Source of the DNA: Isoperla grammatica
Taxonomy: Eukaryota; Arthropoda; Insecta; Plecoptera; Perlodidae
DNA: 64,000 nucleotides
Direction of reading: 5' to 3'
Assembly: GCA_945910005.1 (NCBI GenBank)
Contig: OX246743.1
Coordinates: 4,710,018 to 4,774,017, forward strand
Both the position numbers and the translations under genes were made by a program. This document shows positions 23,958 through 34,167 of the stretch, piece by piece. Numbering within the stretch: position 1 is the first letter of the stretch; the number at the start of each line of letters is the position of its first letter. The notes below the pieces were generated by a model, which did not search any database, was not told the origin of the DNA, and worked only from the letters and a program-made list of their open reading frames with translations.

Positions 23958-24293
23958 TTTGTTCGTTTGTCCTGTGATCACTACTCCAGGAGTACGGTAT
24001 TACGAAAACCACGAAAACCACATTCTGTCCTGGAGTAAGTGTGATGGGAGTAGCTGCAACAAGTTTTTTTGTCCAGTGGTAGCTTACTACAACTGTGATG
24101 GGAGTCAGGTTTTTACATCTGCTTCCCGAGTAGGAGTAGGAGGAACAACTGAAACGATCTCAACTGTGACAACTCTGTTTTTTTGTCCAAGTGGGAGTGA
24201 CTGTGATTACTACTCCCATATCCGTTATAATGGCATATTTCCGGATAACTCCTCGCGTAAAATACTCCTGTTGAGGCAGGACAAACGAACAAA
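23958..24293. mobile_element. Inverted-repeat element with internal subrepeats
   Basis: TTTGTTCGTTTGTCCTG (23958-23974) is exactly inverted at 24277-24293, and CAGGAGTA follows on both sides. Inside, GTGATGGGAGT and TTTTTTTGTCCA motifs recur several times in both orientations. A 121-codon frame (23959-24324) runs through it but begins and ends in the terminal repeats, so I do not treat it as a gene. Confidence 0.6.
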
Positions 24294-24323
24294 CCTACTG
24301 GAGACTCAAACTAACTATAGATA

Positions 24324-26300
24324 GAGCTGCTAAGCTACCTCCTTATCTGCGCCATTGATGGTTTCAACAAATCAAGGATGAGTAACTCTTTATAGAAGTG
24401 TATTTGTTTGCCACCAGATTGCATCTAGTCTATTTTCAGTGGCCTATAGTTATAGTAGAAGGCGCTGGACAGGAAGCGGCGATTAACACAGAAAGTAGTA
24501 CAATAAATACCAGGCAGTTACTTGATAACCGCCTTGTCCGTTTGATCAACCAACACCCATCCTTCCTCATCCTCCTGCACAATCCCTCCATTCATCCTTA
24601 TCACGCTTCAAAACAAGCAACACAACACTTGTTTAATAATTTACGTTTCATTATTTACTTGGTGACCTCTTTGCAACATTATTGCACCGTATGTGTCTCA
24701 GGCACAATGCACTCAATTCGAAGCTCCCTCTTCGGAAGTAGCTCGATTTTACAAAATGGAATTTAGCTTTGTTTCGTTTTCAGTTGAGATGCGGAATATT
24801 AAAAGGTTTTCATCTCCCGTGTCGCCTGGAAGGAACATCTATCACTCAATAGTGAGTGAACAAGACGCGCTGAGATTGACGGATTGTACCTCCGCGGTTG
24901 ACACATGTGTGTGTGAGAGGGGGGGGGGGGGGGGGCGAGAGAGGGGGGGGGGGGCTTGCCCGGAAAGATGTTTGTTTACTTTCATTCTTTTGTGAGGACA
25001 CTTTGAATTTTAATATAAGTCGCACCCTCTTCCATTTTCAAATATTTAAACATTACTTTCAGTCATGAATAAAACACGAACTTTACCTAGATGGAGTTAT
25101 TTTACATTGGAGACTCGACGGTGTTTTCCTTAGACAACGTTATTAAGCAGTGGAACTACTATAGTGCTGGGTTGGCTGATGTGCTGACGGTAGGAAGCCT
25201 TGAGGTGGCCCGGCCAGAGATTGGAACGGCGGTAAAGTATGCGTGCATGAGAGCGATATGACTAATCGCAACGAGATATTGAGGTTCAATGGCTCAATAG
25301 AGACATCATGAAAGATGTCCTGATGTGACGAAGTAGCCCAACATGTTTAATATGTTAGTTGTATTAGTGTGGAACATGTATATATGTTAGAGTTAATGTT
25401 TCATGGTTGTAATTTTCAACAAGTAACAAAAATCATGTTACAAGTAGGTACTCCCGTGATCTGAGGGGTAAACTGCATTTACCATGACTGTCGCCAAGCT
25501 CTCGGGTTGTATGGAGAGAAATTAATATATTGAAGCCTGAACCACAATTTTCGGGAACGTAATCGTAATCGTAATCGTACATTTTCCCATTACAATATTA
25601 TTACGACGTTACGATTTAGTTGTGAACAGCAGCACGATAGAGCTATGATGGAAGTTAACTCTTTCACGACTTCCGGATTGCAATTAAGATTGTGATCTCG
25701 ATACCGACAAATTGTGAGTATGCCGCATTTAGCTGTACTTGATATTATATTGTAAGAAATATATACGTTGAAGGGATGATATTATATATTTCACTTCCCG
25801 AGAATGTCCACGATACCCCTCGGAGACAACAGACGCACAAGGAGTGTTCGAATACGATTGCGATGACATCTCATAACCTCGAGTTTTTCGAATCAAATTT
25901 TTGAACATCATATTTTGTTATTTATATTCTTGGCTGAGCGTAACAAATGTTGCAAATCTGTCATATAATATAGTCCTATCTTCTGACGGGATGAGAGAGG
26001 ACGAGATGAAACTGCGTAAATAAGGATGGAGGAAATCTTATATTCTATCTAGATATAAGCTTGTTTCAGCGCTCTGACAACCTACCCACCACAAAATGGG
26101 AAATTCAATTTCAGAGCCTAAAAAAACATCCTTCCGTCATATTTCATACTACGAAGTATCTCATTTTTAAATTTTAATGGAATCGTAAAATTGCTTGACG
26201 TTCAAAATGTAACAATAAAAAGTTGCCTAGGGAGTTTTATGGGAAACGTCCATCAACATATCCGAATATAAATAGAAGCATTGAAAAGTTGGTTGGTGTA
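24324..26300. other. 2 kb unique DNA; poly-G tract; fragment of a dispersed repeat
   Basis: An interrupted G run of over 40 bases (24911-24952) could form G-quadruplex. The stretch around 25560-25640 on the minus strand (GGGAAAATGTACGATTACGA next to an ACAACTAAATCGTAA block) is similar to 52704-52760 on the plus strand, so it is a dispersed repeat. No gene recognised. Confidence 0.45.
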
Positions 26301-26321
26301 TTCAATTTCAATTATACGAAT

Positions 26322-28062
26322 CGTCTTCTTGGTAGCAATCCTGAACGCTTCGGTATTTCTCTGTAAACACTTAGACGGGCGATGAATGTGGACAGAGCGT
26401 CGCTTCTTCTTGGAAGCAATCCTGAACGCTTCGGTATTTCCCTGTAAACACTTAGACGGGCGATGAATGTGGACAGAACGTCGCTTCTTCTTGGAAGCAA
26501 TCCTGAACGCTTCGGTATTTCCCTGGAAACACTTGCACGGGCGATGAATGTGGACAGAGCGTCGCTTCTTCTTGGAAGCAATCCTGAACGCTTCGGTATT
26601 TCCCTGGAAACCCTTAGACGGGCGATGAATGTGGACAGAGCGTCGCTTCTTCTTGGAAGCAATCCTGAACGATTTAGTATTTCCCTGGAAACACTTGCAC
26701 GGGCGATGAATGTGGACAGAGCATCGCTTCTTCTTGGTAGCAATCCTGAACGCTTCGGTATTTCCCTGTAAACACTTAGACGGGCGATGAATGTGGACAG
26801 AGCGTCGCTTCTTCTTGGTAGCAATCCTGAACGCTTCGGTATTTCCCTGGTAACACTTGCACGGGCGATGAATGTGGACAGAGCGTCGCTTCTTCTTGGA
26901 AGCAATCCTGAACGATTTAGTATTTCCCTGGAAACACGTGGATGGGCGATGAATGTGGACAGAGCATCGCTTCTTCTTGGCAGCAATCCTGAACGCTTCG
27001 GTATTTCCCTGTAAACACTTAGACGGGCGATGAATGTGGACAGAGCGTCGCTTCTTCTTGGAAGCAATCCTGAACGCTTCGGTATTTCCCTGGAAACACT
27101 TGCACGGGCGATGAATGTGGACAGAGCGTCGCTTCTTCTTGGTAGCAATCCTGAACGCTTCGGTATTTCACTGGAAACACGTGGACGGGCGATGAATGTG
27201 GACAGAGCGTCGCTTCTTCTTGGAAGCAATCCTGAACGCTTCGGTATTTCCCTGTAAACACTTAGACGGGCGATGAATGTGGACAGAGCGTCGCTTCTTC
27301 TTGGTAGCAATCCTGAACGCTTCGGTATTTCCCTGGAAACACGTGGACGGGCGATGAATGTGGACAGAGCGTCGCTTCTTCTTGGAAGCAATCCTGAACG
27401 CTTCGGTATTTCCCTGTAAACACTTAGACGGGCGATGAATGTGGACAGAGCGTCGCTTCTTCTTGGAAGCAATCCTGAACGCTTCGGTATTTCCCTGGAA
27501 ACACTTAGACGGGCGATGAATGTGGACAGAGCGTCGCTTCTTCTTGGAAGCAATCCTGAACGCTTCGGTATTTCCCTGTAAACACTTAGACGGGCGATGA
27601 ATGTGGACAGAACGTCGCTTCTTCTTGGAAGCAATCCTGAACGCTTCGGTATTTCCCTGGAAACACTTGCACGGGCGATGAATGTGGACAGAGCGTCGCT
27701 TCTTCTTGGAAGCAATCCTGAACGCTTCGGTATTTCCCTGGAAACACTGGGACGGGCGATGAATGTGGACAGAGCGTCGCTTCTTCTTGGAAGCAATCCT
27801 GAACGCTTCGGTATTTCCCTGGAAACACTTGCACGGGCGATGAATGTGGACAGAGCGTCGCTTCTTCTTGGCAGCAATCCTTAACGCTTCGGTATTTCCC
27901 TGGCAACACGTGCACGGGCGATGAATGTGGACAGAGCGTCGCTTCTTCTTGGTAGCAATCCTGAACGCTTCGGTATTTCCCTGGCAACACGTGCACGGGC
28001 GATGAATGTGGACAGAGCTCGCTTCTTCTTGGCAGCAATCCTTAACGCTTCGGTATTTCCCT
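26322..28062. repeat. 81-bp minisatellite (about 21 copies)
   Basis: Units of 81 bases (GCAATCCTGAACGCTTCGGT, ATTTCCCTGGAAACACTTGC, ACGGGCGATGAATGTGGACA, GAGCGTCGCTTCTTCTTGGA) repeat with little variation. As 81 = 3 x 27, long frames are open on both strands: 521 codons on minus at 26312-27877, with overlapping minus frames of 305 and 150 codons and several plus frames of up to 102 codons. Openness in several frames at once, without one favoured frame, argues against coding. Variation is concentrated in the 20 bases between CCCTG and GGGCG. Confidence 0.93.
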
Positions 28063-28153
28063 GGAAAGGCGATGAGTGTGGACAACGTGGATCATTTAAA
28101 TAATCATTTGTTACTCCGTGAAACTACTCATATATGTTTCTAGTAGGCACAAC

Positions 28154-29293
28154 CAGGGCCGTCTTAACATGTCTTTTGCACATAGGCCCGAATACAAATG
28201 CCGCCCCCCCCCCCCCCCTCAAAACTCAACGGCAACAATAACAACAACACTATTACAAACTTTGTATACGATGATGGGGATGGGCAATAACAACACATTT
28301 TTATTTATTTAGGCTAAATATATTTGTCACTCACCAGTCTCCATCGCCGAGACTGCAATCTCACAAAGGTTTCATCCTGGATTTGTTTCTGACAAATCGT
28401 TCAATGACTGTGTCAAAGCATATTGTTTTTGTTAGCTCACATTCAATGGACAACATTGATAAGGCGACTAGTCTCTCGTTTCCCTTTAGCGCGTTTCTTA
28501 TACTGGGCTCCACTTAATCGAACTTTACAATAACGAACGTGACAAAATTGTTAATATAGTTTATTGTACTTCACTTCACTCACTGTCATACTATTAAGTC
28601 ACATTAACACACGTGATGAAGATTACAGAAAAAATTACATTTTGTAGCACACGCCTACCTAGTAGCATACGTCAGTTTAGCACACGAATAATCACTACAA
28701 AAGTGCAGAAAATTGAACCTTCCCATCCGAAGTTGAAAACTTGACTGATTTCAAAACGCCAGAAGAAGCATTTTGTTTACAGATTTACTTGCGGGATGGT
28801 GCATTGTGGTTTGATGCGGCACAGACTCAGAAATAATTTGTTGGACTGAACGCTTTTGTAATTTGTAACATCTCAAGATGAAAGCATGTTTTGGCTAATA
28901 AGTCTCCACATGCTGCTACAAAGAACACTACAATACTTTTCAAAATGAAAAGCCAGATTCTTGGAAAGGTCAGGCAAAAACTCCATTCGGCTTATTATTC
29001 CACCTGCCATTTCTAAACACTACACCCAACTCTCTTATCCGAATTAGACATCGTCAACCATAAACAGGGCATAGAAATATACAAGTCATTTTTTGTGAAC
29101 GCTCAGGTGAGAAATTGAGATATTGCATTGGCTATGACATTTTGTGTTCGAAACAAGTAAAATATTAACGATTTTGACTTCTTGAATATCAATCCATTGG
29201 TTGATAAGATACAAATTTCCAATAAATTTGCCGCCCCTGGAAAGTGCCGCCCTAGGCCCGGGCCTCGTGTGCCTATGGGGTAAGGTGGGCCTG
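28154..29293. mobile_element. Non-autonomous hAT element, 1.14 kb, 8-bp duplication
   Basis: The left end CAGGGCCGTCTTAACATGTC and the right end ...GGTAAGGTGGGCCTG form imperfect terminal repeats. A shared subterminal arrangement (TAGGC, CCCG, GCCGCCCC) occurs on both sides. The octamer GGCACAAC flanks both ends (28146-28153 and 29294-29301). CAGGGCCGT..TAAC termini with an 8-bp duplication are typical of hAT elements. I see no transposase frame in the body. A poly-C run sits at 28203-28218. Confidence 0.88.
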
Positions 29294-29301
29294 GGCACAA
29301 C

Positions 29302-29870
29302 CACAACATTCAAATATTGTGATTTATCCTTCCACATTTACACTGATTTGAGTTTGCATAAACCAATTCAATAATATGATTGAGTTTGTTATAAACGCAA
29401 TTGTACAAGTTTTACTGTGTAAAAAAAGTTAATAATACAATTCACGCATCAACAAATTGATTGGAATGGAACTTTGTGTCGATGTTTGACTCTGGCTCCA
29501 AAGCACTCAATGATAAAAGCAATGCCAGGCGATTGGCTCGCGCGAGCTTGCTCCACTGTCTAGTGATTTAAGTTAGCGAAGTGCAATCAAACCTCGTTAT
29601 TTCAACACGTGACGGCCATTGCCACGTGAGAATATATTATCTTATTATTCTTGTCGTGTATCGGAGATCGTAGTTTTTCGATCGTCTGACACAGCTCTAA
29701 ATTCTCATTCATGAAATCCGTCGTTATTCCTGAAGTATATATATACATATATACAAGATATATGATATATGATTTTTTAGGTTTTGTTGGTTGTAAAATT
29801 TATTATACCAAAACATTTTTTATCTTGAAAAAGATGAGTCTACACATTTAATGTTAATAAAATTAAACAC
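29302..29870. other. Unique AT-rich sequence, nothing recognised
   Basis: A (TA)n-rich stretch at about 29736-29775; no gene seen. Confidence 0.45.
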
Positions 29871-29918
29871 ATAACGGGTTCTTCCGCCGCGTCGGTCACA
29901 CTCACCAATATTCATGTT

Positions 29919-29954
29919 AACGCGTTTCAGGACTGCTCTGAGTCCCTTCGTCAG
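29919..29954 (-). ncRNA. Hammerhead ribozyme-like motif, minus strand
   Basis: On the minus strand CTGACGA (29954-29948) is followed by AGGGACT, loop CAGAGC, AGTCCT, GAAA (29928-29925), ACGCGT (29925-29920) and a T at the cleavage position. GTT/AAC again starts stem I. Compared with the plus-strand copy, the closing pair of stem II is T-A (29941/29934) instead of C-G (29990/29996). This double change preserves pairing, while the loop differs in length and sequence. UU instead of UC at the cleavage site should slow or weaken it. Confidence 0.65.
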
Positions 29955-29976
29955 AACGACTTACAACTCAGTCGTT

Positions 29977-30011
29977 CTGACGAAGGAACCACAGCGGTCC
30001 TGAAACGCGTC
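29977..30011 (+). ncRNA. Hammerhead ribozyme-like motif, plus strand
   Basis: CTGACGA (29977-29983) is followed by stem II, AGGAACC pairing with GGTCCT around loop ACAGC with one bulged A. Then come GAAA (30002-30005) and the self-complementary ACGCGT (30005-30010), and C30011 sits where cleavage would occur after the GUC triplet. GTT before CTGACGA pairs with AAC after C30011 as the start of stem I. All invariant core bases are present. Stem III has only a two-base loop in a single molecule, so a dimer through ACGCGU is more likely, as described for minimal type I hammerheads in Penelope-like elements. Activity is untested. Confidence 0.72.
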
Positions 30012-30120
30012 AACATGAATATTGGTAAGTGTGACCGATGAGGTGGAACAACCCGTTATTTATTCAATTATATTAATATATATGTATTTTAATTTTCAAA
30101 TTTTCGCGGACATAAGTAAT

Positions 30121-30378
30121 GTTATTGTTCACCATTTTCTGGGTTTCGTCACACGATATAAATTGAGTAGGTGGTTAAGACTTACCCCACCTCACCCGAC
30201 GTTTTTGTGAGGGGTCAGCTAGTTGTGCAGGGGTTGCCGAACGAGGAACAACGCGTCGTGTTGACCCTAGTTAATGGGGGATGTTATTCCCTCGAAACGT
30301 CGGGTGAGATGGGGTAAGTCTTACCCACCTACCCAATTTATATCGTGTGAAGAAACCCAGAAAATGGTGAACAATAAC
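30121..30378. mobile_element. Fold-back with GAAACGTC motif (locus 4)
   Basis: Arms 30121-30206 and 30294-30378 are about 85 bp with few mismatches; the outer end is GTTATTGTTCACCATTTTCT. The right arm begins GAAACGTCGGG and is preceded by a GGGGGA/TTCCCTC hairpin, matching the right half of the hammerhead-like loci. No CUGANGA box precedes it. It lies 60 bases from locus 3, so the two may be parts of one rearranged element. Confidence 0.65.
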
Positions 30379-31131
30379 GTATATATATATATATATATAA
30401 ACTCGAGTTTTGTATCTGTGGATAAAGCGGCCCCGTCAATAACGTTATCCCCTAGAGTTGTTGCATGGGGACACGCGAGAATCAATGACGGCGCTGACAC
30501 ATATCACAAGGGAATGCATTGCGCCAGATAATTGTAAATAAACACTCGACACCGCTGACAAAATAGTGATACGAGCGCTGACGCTGATGTAGCCTACTTT
30601 ACTTGTTACAACAACAAAACGTTTACGCCGCGTGAACACTTAACGCTGCGTTACAGACAAATAAATAGTTCCGATCAAATTAGTACGAGTTTTAACAATC
30701 ACGCATGGCAGAACTTGTTTTGCCCCGAGTCCATTTTTGTTAAACTCTAACTAACTGTACGCTTGACGAACCTCTGAACACATTTCCACTACACGAATAC
30801 ACACTGGACAGGTTTGTGAAAGGTACATTCATGTTCTAATAAAAGTAGCCATGGCAGAATGTCTCGTTATATGATGTGGACAACGGGCGGAATGAAACTG
30901 TGTGTTATATATATTGTTTTAGTATTGCCTGTGTTAATGTTGTTTTATGAAAAGGTTTCCTACTCCAAACAAATACTGTACCATGGACATGGTGACCATA
31001 CTGGACTCTTGCATGTTTGGCGGGCGAATGAACGACACTAGCGCTCTCCGTGTTTAGGAGTGTCTCTAATTGATTGCAACATGGAGAAGTAATTAATGAA
31101 ATCGTGTGTCAAGGAGATTCATGTCAGCTGT
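30379..31131. other. Unique sequence, nothing recognised
   Basis: An (AT)n run at 30379-30400 directly abuts the fold-back. No gene support in the rest. Confidence 0.45.
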
Positions 31132-31523
31132 CACAATTGAAATAAGAGTTGCAATGGTCAAATAGCAATAAGGTTTAAGCGAATTGGAACATGCAATAAC
31201 AATGCTGTGGTTCACAACTGTCACAGTGGATTGAAATAGTCATAAGAAATGAATCAATTCCATTTCTTATTTCAATTTCCCATGATGCAGCTTATGACGA
31301 ACCAATCAGAGCGCAGAAGAGCCAGAAGAGAAGGCCTTCTACGGAGATCAAAACAAAAAACAGTGATGCCGGATGTGTTGTTGTTGATGTCGTCAATGAA
31401 AGTAAATACATATTAAAGCACTGGCTTGACTACTGAAATAAGGTACAAGAAAACTGTTGTGAACCAATAGCTTCTTATTTCACTTTTTCACGGATTCTTA
31501 TTGCAACTCTTATTTCAATTGTG
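31132..31523. mobile_element. MITE-like element (CACAATTGAAATAAGAG termini)
   Basis: CACAATTGAAATAAGAGTTG is exactly inverted at the right end, and further blocks (GTGGTTCACAACTGT against ACTGTTGTGAACCAA) pair inside. AATAAGAAATGAA...TTTCTTATTTCAAT in the middle adds another inverted pair. The 392-bp body is non-coding. No target duplication is obvious. Confidence 0.7.
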
Positions 31524-32377
31524 GATCGGCCTTCCAAATCTGTTCTCGAGGTTTGTTTTTGTTTTTAATATTCAACAAGGAATTCGTTCTCTTTGGTAGA
31601 TTAAAAGAAGAAATAGGAACATGAAAAATTGTTTACAAAGTTTTGAGATAAAGTTTCTGCATACGCTCTTTTTAATCAAACTTTTAATCTGATAATGGTG
31701 GTGTTTCATTTTTACAAAAGTTTCTCTTATGTATATGGTAGTTGTTGGGCGATATGGAATCGTTATAGATCTATTTATTCACATAGGTACGGACACCGTT
31801 GGGTTGGTGTACTGTGTTTTAGGTTACATTGCAGTTTTGTGAGCCTATACCTATTGTGTTCCGTTTGAAGGTCTTCATCACGCAACTAGTTAACCCTCAA
31901 GTTATAGATTAGGAATTAATATAGGAAGGATTGATTGTTTTAACTATTGTCAGTAATATAACCATTGCTATAATACGCAATTACTATTCTGATCAATCGT
32001 TACGAGTATATTATAGAATGCATTTACAGGTTTTGGATTCCAACACATCATGAATCCACACATGAGCAAAACCTTTCACGTGTCATATAAACGCTAAAAA
32101 GTTGCATGACAAATCAGAACATCCGGGATGAAATTACTGGGATATTTTGTTCACGTAACCAATCAGTTGATTGATCTGACACAACTCTCGATTATTTCCT
32201 CGTTTTCAACAGTGTTCAGTTCTACTATTCATCGGTTACAATCCATATCATGGATCTTAGTAAAATAAGGGCAAGGAATAAATCTGTCTAAAACCTTGTT
32301 CCCCTGTTGATAGCAATGCTACCATCGTAACATTCCAATGGATATTTATTGGTAACCACTCTCGTGAGTGGAATGGT
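31524..32377. other. Unique AT-rich sequence, nothing recognised
   Basis: No gene, array or paired ends identified in about 0.85 kb. Confidence 0.45.
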
Positions 32378-32470
32378 TGTGAAATCCAGAAATTAAAAAA
32401 TCAACCCGACTGGGATTCGAACCAAGGTAATCAATAAATTAGTACCATCGTAGTTTTCCTGTGGTTGATC
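32378..32470 (-). mobile_element. tRNA-headed SINE fragment, same family as 10892
   Basis: On the minus strand GGTTCGAATCCCAGTCGGG (a B box with its T stem) is followed by TTGATTTTTTAATTTCTGGA and TTTCACA. This matches the downstream sequence of the copy at 10940-10985 almost base for base. The 5' half of the tRNA-like head is too degenerate to fold with confidence. Confidence 0.65.
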
Positions 32471-32493
32471 AGTCTCACTACGTTGCACATCTA

Positions 32494-32692
32494 GCCTCTA
32501 AAATAAATAAAAATAAAATAAATAAATGCACATTTAGAGTCTACCCACTCGCAGTACCTAAACTGATTTGCAGTGGGGGACTTTAATTTAAAGTGACTAA
32601 ACCAACCCTGTAGGCTCCGAACATCATCGACGAGTGAGCGATAACCAATCAAAGATCGATATTTCAAATACGAAACATATGAATCAGTGATT
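32494..32692 (-). repeat. Dispersed repeat B, copy 1 (SINE-like)
   Basis: About 180 bp (TTAAAGTCCCCCACTGCAAA and flanks, read on minus) is over 90% alike, by eye, to 43306-43484. On the minus strand it ends in an (ATTTA)n-rich tail (32494-32525), as a retroposed sequence would. No RNA polymerase III boxes are evident, so its origin is unknown. Confidence 0.7.
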
Positions 32693-32984
32693 GGACAGTG
32701 CGAACACCTGCGGACAAATGCCAGAATAAACAAGGCCGATTCAGAACAACTTTGAAGACAAGCTTATCCTGAGAGTAGGCCTATTCCTCTGACGTCAGCA
32801 GCGATAAACATGTTTACATCAGCCATGCTAGTTCTTTAGAATCATTTCCACCAGGTCTGTGGAGTCCCTCTCGGCTTTCTATCCAGCTACTATTTTATGA
32901 CAATTTGGTGTAAAAGTTCGAAAATTTACTATTTATGGGAAACGTGATCGATATTATCACTAACAGCGTAAATACGCCATTGTG

Positions 32985-33369
32985 TGTCTTTATGACACTA
33001 CGACCAAGTGGTTACTATTATGATATGCTTTATGATACTACGGCTCAGCGGTTACTATTGTGGCATGCTTTGTGAAACTACGACCAAGCGGTTTCTATTG
33101 TGACATGTTTTATGACACTACGACTCCGCGGTTACTATTGTGACATGTTTTATGACACTACGACCCAGTGGTTACTATTTTGACATGTTTTATGATACAT
33201 CGACCAAGCGGTTACTATTGTGACATGTTTTATGACACTACGGCCCAGCGGTTACTATTGTGACATGTTTTATGACACTACGACCAAGTGGTTACTATTT
33301 TGACATGTTTTATGATACATCGACCAAGCGGTTACTATTGTGACATGTTTTATGACACTATGGCACAGT
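32985..33369. repeat. 40-bp minisatellite, continued after the inserted hAT
   Basis: Units CGACCAAGCGGTTACTATTG plus TGACATGTTTTATGACACTA repeat every 40 bases for about nine copies. The last unit is cut at 33369 by the hAT element. It resumes as GGCACAGTGGTTACTATTTC at 36310-36329. Confidence 0.95.
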
Positions 33370-33722
33370 TAGGGTTGCCATTTGTCCGGTTAAACCCGGG
33401 CATGTCCTCTTTTTCATATGCTCTTCATGCGTCCGGGTGGCTTTTTAATAAAAGCATGAAAGTACGGGTTTTTGGTTTCACTTGGGCCGGATCGCGTCTT
33501 TTTCACGAAAAATGCAGGTGTCATGTTCACCATTCGAATAGTCGCATTTAGGCCTCAGGTCCCTTACAACACTGCTTTAAGTATAAATGGTATCATTTTT
33601 TCAGGTAAATACCGAAGGGAATTTTTGGGCTTAACCCCCCCTCCCACTAGGCCTACCTACAAAAACGATTCTTATAATTTTAAATCATGTATATAGAAGC
33701 ACAGATAACGGATTGTAGGATC

Positions 33723-34090
33723 AAGCTTATCTACACCAGGCTTTACACCTATTATGGGTTTCACTGCGAGCTGCGATCACTCAGGCTACGAAAACACATT
33801 TCTTTCACTAGCCCACTACAAGCTTATCTACATTAGCCTTTACACTTATTATGGGTTTCACTGCGAGCTGGGATCACCTCAGGCTACGAAAACACATTGC
33901 TCTTACTAGCCCACTTATCTACATTACCCTTTAGAACTTTTATGGGTTTCACTGCGAGCTGCGATCATCTCTGGCAACGAAAACTCATTTCTCTTCCAAG
34001 CCCACTACAAGCTTATCTACATTAGGCTTTACACCTATAAGGGTTTCACTGCGAGCTGGGATCACCTCAGGCTACAAAAAACACATTTAT
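33723..34090. repeat. 96-bp minisatellite, left block
   Basis: About four diverged units containing ATGGGTTTCACTGCGAGCTG and AGGCTACGAAAACACATT. The units are the same as the right block at 35597-36215. They were presumably one array before the TTAGG segment expanded or inserted. Confidence 0.88.
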
Positions 34091-34167
34091 CTCCATAGAC
34101 TAGACTCGAAGACACTACTACTACTACTACAAGACATAGACTAACACTACATAGATGGGATGGATGT

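Larger units (their letters stand above)
29871..30060. mobile_element. Fold-back carrying two hammerhead cores (locus 3)
   Basis: Arms 29871-29960 and 29971-30060 are reverse complements with scattered mismatches around a 10-base centre. Each arm read outward from the centre holds a hammerhead-type core, described separately. Head-to-head partial copies are known for Penelope-like retroelements, whose pseudo-terminal repeats carry minimal hammerhead ribozymes. That family assignment is inference; no reverse transcriptase of this class is in the window. Confidence 0.7.

Noticed and set aside
23959..24324. 121-codon plus-strand frame
   Set aside because: Starts and stops in terminal inverted repeats, with repetitive composition.
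24911..24956. G-run as a regulatory G-quadruplex
   Set aside because: Structure formation is plausible, but there is no gene nearby to regulate and homopolymer length is often an assembly artefact.
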